Below are positions 53,421 to 61,103 of a stretch of 64,000 nucleotides of DNA, piece after piece. Position 1 is the first letter of the stretch; every line of letters starts with the position of its first letter. Both the position numbers and the translations under genes were made by a program. The stretch lies in assembly GCF_014803405.1 (NCBI RefSeq), contig NZ_JACYFG010000036.1, forward strand, positions 124,001 through 188,000, written 5' to 3'. Under the pieces are notes generated by a model that was not told the DNA's origin, searched no databases, and worked only from the letters and a program-made list of their open reading frames with translations. This DNA is from Pelagicoccus enzymogenes. GTDB lineage: Bacteria > Verrucomicrobiota > Verrucomicrobiia > Opitutales > Opitutaceae.

Positions 53421-56155
53421 TAATTCAATACAGCGTTCGCACCACAAACGACGCGTCCCTTCACCTTGACTTCGTAGCTGCCGGATACCGCTCGGCAAAG
53501 CAGCCAGTTTTCCTGCTCGGAAAGCGCTTCCAATCCATCGAGATCAACCGATCCTTCGGATCCTTTCGGCACCCAAACCTCTGCCTTAGCATTCGCGGGG
53601 ATTCGGAATCGCCATATCCACTCCTCTTCCCCGTACTCCCAAGCGCTTTCGTAGGTCCCGTGCAGACTGCCGTAACTCGTCTTCACCCAGGCGAGAGCTT
53701 CGCTCGGGTAGGGCTTCAGTACCGCTTCGGCAAATCCGGGCTGGGCAGCCGCAAGCTGAATTCCCGCGACATGGCTAAACAACCATTCCCCGACCGAACC
53801 CAAAGAATAATGGTTGAAGGAATTCATAAGCGGATCGAAGAATCCACCCTCTTCAGTCCATCCGTTCCAGCGTTCCCAAATCGTAGTGGCTCCATGCTTT
53901 ACTGGATACAGCCAGGAGGGATAGCTGTCCTGCAACAAAAGCTTGTAGGCGACGTCCGGGTACCCCGCTTCGGTGAGTACTGGATTCAAAAAGCGGATAC
54001 CCACGAATCCGGTACTCAGATGCCAACCGAGGTTTCTAATATTTTCCACCAAGTGTCCCGCAGCTTTTTTCCGCAAGCTCTCTGGCAACAGGTTCATCGA
54101 GAGAGCCAGCAGGTAGGCCGTCTGCGTCTCAACCGTCAGGTGGCCATCCTCCTTAACGAACTCAGCCTGGAAGGCGGATCTGACCTTCTCGAACGTTATC
54201 TGAAACCTCCTTGCCTCTTCCTGTCTTCCTAGGCATTGAGCCACTTCGGCCATTTTCGCGGCGTCGTCCGCCCAGTAGGCGGTTGCCAAAAGGTTCTTCA
54301 TCGGAGAATGGGTGCGGAATTCCCGATCGGAAGGAATGCACAGCCAATCGCCGTAATTGTTGCGCAGGTCGTTTACCCGCAAATATTCCGGGTTCGTTCG
54401 TTCGAGGTAATCCAACCAGGCTACCATGGACTCCCAATGCCTCTCCAACACCCGCGTGTCGCCGTATACCTTCCAAAGCGTATGGGGAATAATGATACCC
54501 GCGTCAGCCCAAGCAGCACCACCGACCAAATCGTCGAGACCGACGAAGTTTTCGCCTTCCCTCAAGCGCGGCGCTGTATCCGGAAAGATCCCATCCTCCG
54601 TTTGGGCGTCGCAAACGTCGACCATCCACTTGGTGAAAAAGGCTGCCACGTCCATGTTGTAGGTTGCCGTGCGCAGAAAGACCTGGGCATCACCCATCCA
54701 ACCAAGACGCTCGTCCCGCTGAGGACAATCGGTGGGAACTGATAGGAAATTATCCTTTTGCGACCAGAGCCCGTTTTTCCACAAGCGGGTCACGTCATCG
54801 TTGGAACACTCGAATTGGCCCGCAGGCGGGGTTGCGGAATGAATCACGCACGCTTCGATTTCGAAAGCCCCCGGATCCGCGAGTCCCGAAACTTCGACGT
54901 ACTGGAATCCGTGAAAGGTGAAGCGCGGCTCCCAGCGCTCTTCCGCGTCGCCTTGGCAACAATAGGTATCGGTCGCCTTCGCCCGCCTAAGGTTTTCTAC
55001 ATACAAGCTTCCGTCCGGCTTCAATCGTTCCGCAAAGCGGATACACACCGAAGTCCCGGCTGGCTGCGATAAACGAATGCGCGCCCAGCCTGAAATGTTC
55101 TGACCGATGTCGTAAATGAAAACACCGGGTTCAATTTCCGTTTTGGAAAGCGGCTGAAAAGTCTCAACCACCTTAACCGGCTCCGAACGCTGAGAGCAAA
55201 GCGCAACGGGGGGCGTCTCGATCGTTTGGGCGGGCAACCAATGAGCATCTCCAAAACCCGCCGTATCCCAGCCTCTCTGCTCGCGGCGGGCGTCATAGAC
55301 TTCGCCCATCATGAAATCGGATGTCAAAATAGCCCCTGTATCGCAGCACCAATCCGCATCACTGGAGACTATCGATTTTTCCCCATCTTCGTATTCAAGT
55401 TCGAGTTGAAGCGCGAACGCGTTTTGCAAATCGCCGTAGCGACCCCGCGTTTCTTGCCAGCCTACATAACCGCTCCACCAACCGTCACCCAAGATCACGC
55501 CAATAGCCTGCTCTCCCTCGGAAAGCAACTTGGTGACATCGTATGTGCGATAGTGGATACGCGTGTCATAGTCGGTCCACTCGGGGGCAAACAGATCCTC
55601 TCCTACTCGCTTGCCTTCGATACGAGCCTCCACGACTCCGCGAGCGCTCAAGTAGAGGGTTGCTCGCGAAAACGGCTTTGCGACCGAAAAGGCTTTGCGA
55701 AAAGTGACCGGCGTACCGCAATCGGTCCAAGTCGGCTCGATCGCTTCAGAATCCCGTTCGATCACCTGCGGGTCCGCGGCGATCCAACGCGCCTGCCAAT
55801 CCGTGTTTTTCAAAAGCCCCATGCTCCAATGCGCAACTTCCGAGCGCAGGCAGGCACCCGTTTCGTCCCAAACCTCCACCCGCCAGAAGCAGAGCTGGCG
55901 AGATTGGAGAGACTTACCCTTGTAGACGATTTGGGATGTCTGAGCAGACTCGACTCGCCCGCTATCCCAGAGGTCGCCCTCGCCTAGATCAATCTTTGCA
56001 GGAGAACTCGCCACTAGGATACGACGAGCAACTTGCCGAGCGCCGCGGCGCTCTCCTCTTAGCTCGTAGCTAAGACGAGGAAAAAGCTCATCGATACCGA
56101 GCGGATTCCGCAAGTATTCGCACCGTAGATACGTGATGGAGAGGGAGAATGACAT
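53420..56155 (-). CDS. GH78 alpha-L-rhamnosidase, no signal peptide
   Basis: A 911-residue protein. The N-terminus (SLSITYLRCEYLRNPLGIDELFPRLSYEL) is the GH78 leader beta-sandwich without any signal peptide, so it is probably cytosolic and acts on imported oligosaccharides. SRATLYLSARGVVEARIEGKRVG is the second sandwich. The (alpha/alpha)6 domain has FLSVPTDCPQRDERLGWMGDAQVF (catalytic acid region). HYSLGSVGEWLFSHVAGI near the end is conserved. It is the first gene of the seven-gene run down to the ABC importer, coupled by TAATG to the RuBisCO-like protein. Confidence 0.93.
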   Translation of the reverse strand: MSFSLSITYLRCEYLRNPLGIDELFPRLSYELRGERRGARQVARRILVASSPAKIDLGEGDLWDSGRVESAQTSQIVYKGKSLQSRQLCFWRVEVWDETGACLRSEVAHWSMGLLKNTDWQARWIAADPQVIERDSEAIEPTWTDCGTPVTFRKAFSVAKPFSRATLYLSARGVVEARIEGKRVGEDLFAPEWTDYDTRIHYRTYDVTKLLSEGEQAIGVILGDGWWSGYVGWQETRGRYGDLQNAFALQLELEYEDGEKSIVSSDADWCCDTGAILTSDFMMGEVYDARREQRGWDTAGFGDAHWLPAQTIETPPVALCSQRSEPVKVVETFQPLSKTEIEPGVFIYDIGQNISGWARIRLSQPAGTSVCIRFAERLKPDGSLYVENLRRAKATDTYCCQGDAEERWEPRFTFHGFQYVEVSGLADPGAFEIEACVIHSATPPAGQFECSNDDVTRLWKNGLWSQKDNFLSVPTDCPQRDERLGWMGDAQVFLRTATYNMDVAAFFTKWMVDVCDAQTEDGIFPDTAPRLREGENFVGLDDLVGGAAWADAGIIIPHTLWKVYGDTRVLERHWESMVAWLDYLERTNPEYLRVNDLRNNYGDWLCIPSDREFRTHSPMKNLLATAYWADDAAKMAEVAQCLGRQEEARRFQITFEKVRSAFQAEFVKEDGHLTVETQTAYLLALSMNLLPESLRKKAAGHLVENIRNLGWHLSTGFVGIRFLNPVLTEAGYPDVAYKLLLQDSYPSWLYPVKHGATTIWERWNGWTEEGGFFDPLMNSFNHYSLGSVGEWLFSHVAGIQLAAAQPGFAEAVLKPYPSEALAWVKTSYGSLHGTYESAWEYGEEEWIWRFRIPANAKAEVWVPKGSEGSVDLDGLEALSEQENWLLCRAVSGSYEVKVKGRVVCGANAVLN

Positions 56156-56171
56156 GAATCTGGGATAATTC

Positions 56172-56230
56172 CGTAGCGCGGAGCTTCAGGTCCGCCGGCA
56201 ATACCGCGCGAGAGCAACTCTCGACCTACA
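56172..56230. repeat. REP-like element overlapping the stop of the 59-aa gene
   Basis: On the minus strand it reads GTAGGTCGAGAGTTGCTCTCG and continues to a CCGCGC arm. CGAGAG-TTG-CTCTCG is a perfect hairpin and GCGCGG / CCGCGC a second one. The TAG of GTAGG is the stop codon of the 59-residue gene (56226-56228). It lies in the gap before GH78. Confidence 0.7.
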
Positions 56231-56405
56231 TTTCGTGCTGGTCAGGCTTGATCCAGAAGATCGCGGTCGCGAACCAGAGCACCATACCGACAGACATGTA
56301 GTTGTAATGGTTTTCGAATTCCATGGCGCCGGAGAAAACGAGCAAAGAAGGGACCACCGAAAGCGCGAGCCCGAGATAGGAGATGAGTTTCAATACAGAT
56401 TTCAT
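56226..56405 (-). CDS. 59-residue two-helix membrane protein
   Basis: Start ATG 56405, stop TAG 56228-56226. The sequence begins MKSVLKLISYLGLALSVVPS and ends WIKPDQHEM. Two hydrophobic segments (LISYLGLALSVVPSLLVF and YMSVGMVLWFATAIFWI) flank an acidic turn (EFENHY), so it should be a small inner-membrane hairpin. It is 6 bp after the NCS1-like permease stop and in the same direction. Such small partners are known for other permeases, but no family is recognised here. The frame is open for its whole length and the composition is coding-like. Confidence 0.65.
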   Translation of the reverse strand: MKSVLKLISYLGLALSVVPSLLVFSGAMEFENHYNYMSVGMVLWFATAIFWIKPDQHEM

Positions 56406-56411
56406 GGTCGC

Positions 56412-57947
56412 TTATCGTGCTACAAGTTCGACTTCAGGTTCGGAGGCAGAGGCTCCGCTTCCTTTGAGCGGAGGAACCACGCCTCGATAGAGTTTCTGCT
56501 GGATCGTGGCGCAGGCCGTGTAAAGCACCACCGCAAGTATCCATGCCGGCAATACCTGCATGAAGAAGTCCGGCTGGTAGCTCGCCAAGAAGCTCGGCAA
56601 AACATCGTTCACCCAAGCAAAACTCGGATAAGCCTCCTTGGCATAAAGAAAGAAGCAAATGATGAAGGAACCAAACCAGCCCACCAAAGCCGGCCAGCTT
56701 GCCAGAAGGCCAAGTCGCTCTGCCCAGTTGCGTTGCAGACCGAGCTTCGGGAACACCCAGTAGTCGAAGAAGATGAACGCTCCGAGCGGCATGAAAAAGA
56801 GACCGTAGTAAGCCACCACCATATCGAGGTAGAAAGTCACCGCAGGAACGCAGGCTGCCACCATCATACCGACACCAGCGAACATGGTGATCCTCCAACG
56901 GCTCCAACCCGGAGTGACCACCTGGAACGCCAATCCCGCGCGATAAAGGGTCGGGTTCGCTGTCGACCAGCCCGCAAGCACGACGCACACCAAGCCAGCC
57001 CAGCCCGCGCCCAACCAAGCGATGCCGCCAGGGCTTGGGTTTGAACCAGCTCCATTGAGCTGCAAGAAGGCGGCACACATGATACCGGAACAAATCCAAG
57101 CGATATAGTGGCCGATGAACATGCCGAAGGCCGAAGCGAAACCGTAGTACCACTTCTTGGCATAACGGAAAATAGTGACGTCACCCATGCCCATGTGTTG
57201 GGAGACGTTGCACAGCCAAGCAAGTCCTACGCAGCTCCAGAAGCCGTACTTGGATACCCCCTCGGCGGGCACTCCTGTCCAAATCTTGGTCTTGGCCGCT
57301 TCCATGAAATCACCCGGTCCCGTAACGCCCAGCGCTGGCAAGGACGCCACCGCTCCCCCTACGAAAATCAATGGCATCCACGGGGCGCATACTTTGGCGA
57401 AGTGAGCCAACTTCTCGAAGCCAAACATCGCCAGCAAGGCGATCACCACCCCTACCCCGCACGCCACGAGCATCCAAGGCAAGCTCGGTATCACGTCGCC
57501 CGCCGCGAAGTTCGGGCTTTCAATGCCAAAGGGGTGGGCGATAGCAGTAGTGGATACAGCCACCATCGAACCAGCAAGCACGCACATGATCACCGCAAAG
57601 AGGGCCGAGTAAATCACCGTCAAATACGGCCCAGCAATCTTGCGAATTTGCCAATAAACCGTCAGACGCTCCTTCACCGCGATCGGAGCGCACATGAGGG
57701 CCCAGCTCAAGACGGCGAGGATGTTTCCGACTAGGAGACCAAACAGCGCGTCGAAGGCGGAAACGCCATGCAGTACGAGCAGCGTTCCCAAAACGAATTC
57801 CGTACCCGCCACGTGTTCGCTGGAGAACATGGCGATAAAGGACTTGGCACCGTGTAACTTGTCCTTGGATACGGGTTCGCGCTCGAACTCGTTGACCGCG
57901 TCGAGACGTTCGACCAACGACTGTTTATGGGTATCTGAACTACTCAT
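56412..57947 (-). CDS. NCS1-like (purine-cytosine permease family) transporter
   Basis: A 511-residue membrane protein with about 12 helices. FIAMFSSEHVAGTEFVLGTLLVLHGVSAFDALFGLLVGNILAVLSWAL is the NCS1 N-terminal pattern. The segment AWLCNVSQHMGMGDVTIFRYAKKWYYGFAS and ALVCVVLAGWSTANPTLYRAG resemble the sodium- and ligand-binding helices 6 and 8. Members move nucleobases, but relatives in carbohydrate clusters are uncharacterised. It is 57 bp from the GH127 gene upstream and is followed by the 59-residue protein. Confidence 0.82.
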   Translation of the reverse strand: MSSSDTHKQSLVERLDAVNEFEREPVSKDKLHGAKSFIAMFSSEHVAGTEFVLGTLLVLHGVSAFDALFGLLVGNILAVLSWALMCAPIAVKERLTVYWQIRKIAGPYLTVIYSALFAVIMCVLAGSMVAVSTTAIAHPFGIESPNFAAGDVIPSLPWMLVACGVGVVIALLAMFGFEKLAHFAKVCAPWMPLIFVGGAVASLPALGVTGPGDFMEAAKTKIWTGVPAEGVSKYGFWSCVGLAWLCNVSQHMGMGDVTIFRYAKKWYYGFASAFGMFIGHYIAWICSGIMCAAFLQLNGAGSNPSPGGIAWLGAGWAGLVCVVLAGWSTANPTLYRAGLAFQVVTPGWSRWRITMFAGVGMMVAACVPAVTFYLDMVVAYYGLFFMPLGAFIFFDYWVFPKLGLQRNWAERLGLLASWPALVGWFGSFIICFFLYAKEAYPSFAWVNDVLPSFLASYQPDFFMQVLPAWILAVVLYTACATIQQKLYRGVVPPLKGSGASASEPEVELVAR

Positions 57948-58003
57948 ACTTTAGGGATGGGGTTGAGGAACTATAGGATAAATCAATTTTCAGATACCGC
58001 CTG

Positions 58004-60067
58004 CTAGCGTGACTGCAGCCAGATCGTCATATCTGTGTCGCCGCGGTTGCCCCAAGCGTAATACGGCACGAATTCGAGCTGGATCGGCTTCGCCTGCGTC
58101 TTGCTGGCCTTGCGGTAGAGGCTCTTCGATTCCCAGCCCTCGCTGTTCAAGTGCCAAGCGGGCAAGGTCACGGTGGTCACGGTCGTATTCACTATTTGCT
58201 TACTGCCAAGAACCACGCCCTTCTCCGCTGCGTCGAGGGAAAGCGCGACATCCATCAAGTCCACTCCTTGCGGTAGATCGTTGGACTCCACACAGTAAAC
58301 CAGCGGACCGTACTTGACTGCCACTTGGCCCAATGTCTCCTCCACTAGCGGATTCGATTCGTAGAGGCTCACTTCGAAGCCGAGGTCGAGCTCTACCACG
58401 TCGCCTTCCTTCCACTTGCGCTTGAGCTCGAAGTACTGCCCTCCCTCGATGCCGCTGGCGACCTTCTCGCCGTTCACCACAACTTGAGTGGTTTCCGGAT
58501 TTACCCACTCGGGAATTCTCAGCTGCAGGGCAAACTGGGACTTGGGAGCCTTTTCAAAATCGAGACGTACCGCCCCGTCCCAAGGATAGTTCGTGCTCTG
58601 GCGAAGCTTCACCGCTTGACCGTCTTTCCACTGCGTATCCAAATCGTTGGCACCATAGAGATTCACGAAAAGGGCTCCGTCGGAGAGCGAGTACATGTGG
58701 TTGTGAACTTCCGCGATCGTACGCAGGACATTCGGTGGACAGCAAAAGCTGCTCTTAATATTCGGGGCGCGGGTGACGCCCCAGCGGAGCGGCCAATCGA
58801 ATTCCTTCAGCTTACGTAGCGGATTCGTATAAAAATACTCGGTTCCCTCCAAACTGATCCCCGGCATAATTCCGTTGTACAAGGTTTGCTCGAAAAGATC
58901 CATATATCCAACTTCCCCCGTCAAGGTAAGCATACGCCAGTTCCATAGATTGTATCCGATGGTGGCGCAGGTTTCGTTATAGGCGGTCAAGTTCGGCAAC
59001 TGGTAGTCGCGACCATAAGCTTGATGAACAAGCTTGATGGAATGGTGCTTCTTGGAGCCGTCCGGCGACGCGCCGTCGTAGATCGCGCCCGTCATGCCCG
59101 TAATGTAGAGCTTTTGCGTGGCAACGTCCTCCGCTATCTTCTCCAAAGGCTCGAACAAGCTCCAGTCCCCGTTTTCGACAACTACGTCCGCTACGCCAGC
59201 GTAGAGATAGTTGGCCCGTACCGCATGGCCTACCGCTTCCTCCATTTCGCGAAAAGGTACACGATCCTGATTGTGGTCGCTGCCAATATCTTCCGGCACC
59301 AAGCTGCGAATCTCGATCATCTGGGCTCCGAGTTCCTTGTACTTTTCGTCACCAGTTACTCGATACAGTTCCATCACGCCCATGTAATGGGAGGGACAAA
59401 TCGCATTGCGGGCCAAATCCTCCGGCACGTCGCGACAAAGCCCATCGATGTAGTCAGCCGCCTTGATGGCCAGCTCGAGCATGCTTTCCTTTCCAGTCAC
59501 CCGGTAATGCAAACAGGCAGTCGTGATTAAATGACCCATGTTGTAGGTCTCGAAGTGCTCGCGGTCCTCGAACTCCTTGGCCTCGGCGATCCCTTGGCGT
59601 TGGGGAATGATGACCTTCGTGTGCAGGTAACCATCTTCGCGCTGGGCCTTGCTGACCACCTCGATGATCTCATCCATCAACGCGTCCAGCTCCGGATCCT
59701 TGGTCAAGGCATAGACGTTCACTACCGCCTCGAACCACTTGAGAAAGTCCCCGTCGTTGAAAGGAGGCCCCCTAAACCGCCCCTCGCCATGACGTCCCTT
59801 GCCCAAGCCAGCCGCGATCAAGTAGTTCGACCACGCGTGACTCTCGTAGTCGTCCTGGAAGAGTTCCCACATGTAGGGAATCATCGATTCCTTGAGCACA
59901 TCGAAGCGCTCGCCCCAAAAGCCCTCGCGCCACTGCACGTCGTCCACGTCCACCATGTACATCTTCGCGTGCGGCGAATCTGAAGTGTCTACCAGGGAAC
60001 GCTCTCCGGCCTGAGCTAAGGCCAATGGAAGCAGTAACAAGGATGAGGCAATAGTACGTTGTAACAT
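58004..60067 (-). CDS. Secreted GH127-type (DUF1680) beta-L-arabinofuranosidase-like enzyme
   Basis: A 687-residue protein with signal peptide MLQRTIASSLLLLPLALAQAGE. VQWREGFWGERFDVLKESMIPYMWELF and FNDGDFLKWFEAVVNVYAL start the (alpha/alpha)6 barrel. ETCATIGYNLWNWRML holds the conserved Glu, and SSFCCPPNVLRTIAEVHNHMYSL the zinc-binding and nucleophilic cysteines. A C-terminal beta domain follows. GH127 members cleave beta-L-arabinofuranose; one branch acts on aceric acid of rhamnogalacturonan II. Exact specificity is unknown. Confidence 0.9.
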   Translation of the reverse strand: MLQRTIASSLLLLPLALAQAGERSLVDTSDSPHAKMYMVDVDDVQWREGFWGERFDVLKESMIPYMWELFQDDYESHAWSNYLIAAGLGKGRHGEGRFRGPPFNDGDFLKWFEAVVNVYALTKDPELDALMDEIIEVVSKAQREDGYLHTKVIIPQRQGIAEAKEFEDREHFETYNMGHLITTACLHYRVTGKESMLELAIKAADYIDGLCRDVPEDLARNAICPSHYMGVMELYRVTGDEKYKELGAQMIEIRSLVPEDIGSDHNQDRVPFREMEEAVGHAVRANYLYAGVADVVVENGDWSLFEPLEKIAEDVATQKLYITGMTGAIYDGASPDGSKKHHSIKLVHQAYGRDYQLPNLTAYNETCATIGYNLWNWRMLTLTGEVGYMDLFEQTLYNGIMPGISLEGTEYFYTNPLRKLKEFDWPLRWGVTRAPNIKSSFCCPPNVLRTIAEVHNHMYSLSDGALFVNLYGANDLDTQWKDGQAVKLRQSTNYPWDGAVRLDFEKAPKSQFALQLRIPEWVNPETTQVVVNGEKVASGIEGGQYFELKRKWKEGDVVELDLGFEVSLYESNPLVEETLGQVAVKYGPLVYCVESNDLPQGVDLMDVALSLDAAEKGVVLGSKQIVNTTVTTVTLPAWHLNSEGWESKSLYRKASKTQAKPIQLEFVPYYAWGNRGDTDMTIWLQSR

Positions 60068-60163
60068 GTGAATTGGGCAGATTCCCCCACCGATTCCTTC
60101 AGAACCGGATGAGTCGCTGCGTCAGGAGTAAATTAGGGAGCGAAAGGAGACACGAACGTCCAA

Positions 60164-60183
60164 TGAAACAGGGTATTATTTCA
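60164..60183. promoter_or_regulatory. Candidate operator upstream of GH127
   Basis: TGAAA-CAGGGTATTA-TTTCA is an inverted pair of 5-bp arms 97 bp upstream of the GH127 start. A second site at 60288-60319 has ATGAAA and TTTCAT across 20 bp, the same hexamers as near LacI and the symporter. Weak evidence, based on shared motifs. Confidence 0.3.
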
Positions 60184-60525
60184 CAAACTCGCCCAGCGAC
60201 CGCCCTACCAAAGCGGTCACCGGACAAACCTATGATTATCGAGAATAAGAGTCAGTAAACGCCAGCAGAGGAATGACAAGAACTTTTATGAAACAACCGG
60301 AAACAATTTCTTATTTCATTTCAGTTTCACGAAGAATCGCAGTTTACGAACGCGATTGGACAGGCAGTCGAGGCACGAGCTTCGCTGGAGATCACCCTTG
60401 CAGCTCGGACGACGCCAAGGTCGCCCCTCCATTTTTACTATCTCTGGAGGGACCGGTGGACGTGTCGCTTCGCTCGGCACCACCCGGTCCGCGCTGCAGG
60501 GATAGATGGCAGCAGCTCTCGGGCA

Positions 60526-60957
60526 CAAACCGCCTGCATCGAGCACGAAACTCTGCAGCACGACTCCGGGGTCGACCATCCATACTTTGGGCGTGTGCGT
60601 GCCGGCCGACATTGCCCCGAGTTCGCTGACGCTGATGCGATCGCCAACCGACTGGTTCCACTAATCGGCGTATTTCCAATCAGGCTCCACTTCCCTCTTT
60701 TTGATATTCACCAGGCGCGGATCCTCCCTATCGATCGCGAACGCGAAGTGCAGCCCATCGGCCGCCTTGAAATCTTGGGTCGGCGAAACGTTGGTATGCA
60801 AATCAACCTCAGCATCCTGCAGTAGCGTGAAGGTTTATTCCAACCGCTGAGCCGAGAACCCAAGCGGGATGCGTTCCGCATAGTGGTCGTTTTTGCCAGC
60901 TGCCACATACATCTCGCTCAGATTGCTGCAGGCTTCGATCGCATACAGAACCAATTG
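60526..60957 (-). pseudogene. Remnant of a GH115-type alpha-glucuronidase (C-terminal part)
   Basis: One minus-strand frame reads 144 codons with two stops (TAA 60837-60835, TAG 60663-60661). Its peptides match GH115-type C-terminal sequence: LYAIEACSNLSEMYVAAGKNDHYAE, then after the first stop TLLQDAEVDLHTNVSPTQDF, ADGLHFAFAIDREDPRLVNI, and HTPKVWMVDPGVVLQSFVLDAGG. Compared with intact enzymes of about 800 or more residues, the N-terminal part and a section between the first two blocks are missing. The remnant is no longer translated as one protein. GH115 recognition is from memory of motifs. The rest of 60068-61103 holds no gene I can support. Confidence 0.75.
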
Positions 60958-60959
60958 GC

Positions 60960-60989
60960 AAAAGGCGGAAGAGCCATCGCTCTTCCGCC
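60960..60989 (-). terminator. Rho-independent terminator of the TonB receptor
   Basis: GGCGGAAGAGC-CATC-GCTCTTCCGCC is a perfect 11-bp stem at 60964-60989. On the minus strand it is followed by TTTT at 60963-60960, 115 bp after the receptor stop. It also separates the receptor from the GH115 remnant. Confidence 0.82.
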
Positions 60990-61103
60990 TCATTTCATAA
61001 TAGCACGCCCAAGTCCAAGTACTCGAGAACCTACTTATCGCCTACCTCAAGCGACCTTTCCTCTAAACTCGAGCGTGCCATTATTAAGCTAATTCCGGCC
61101 GGA

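Noticed and set aside
56235-57044. 269-codon plus-strand frame opposite the NCS1 permease
   Set aside because: His/Arg/Glu-rich shadow of a membrane-protein gene.
60270-60500. Possible further gene around 60300-60500
   Set aside because: No consistent frame or recognisable motif beyond the GH115 remnant; only short Arg-rich frames.
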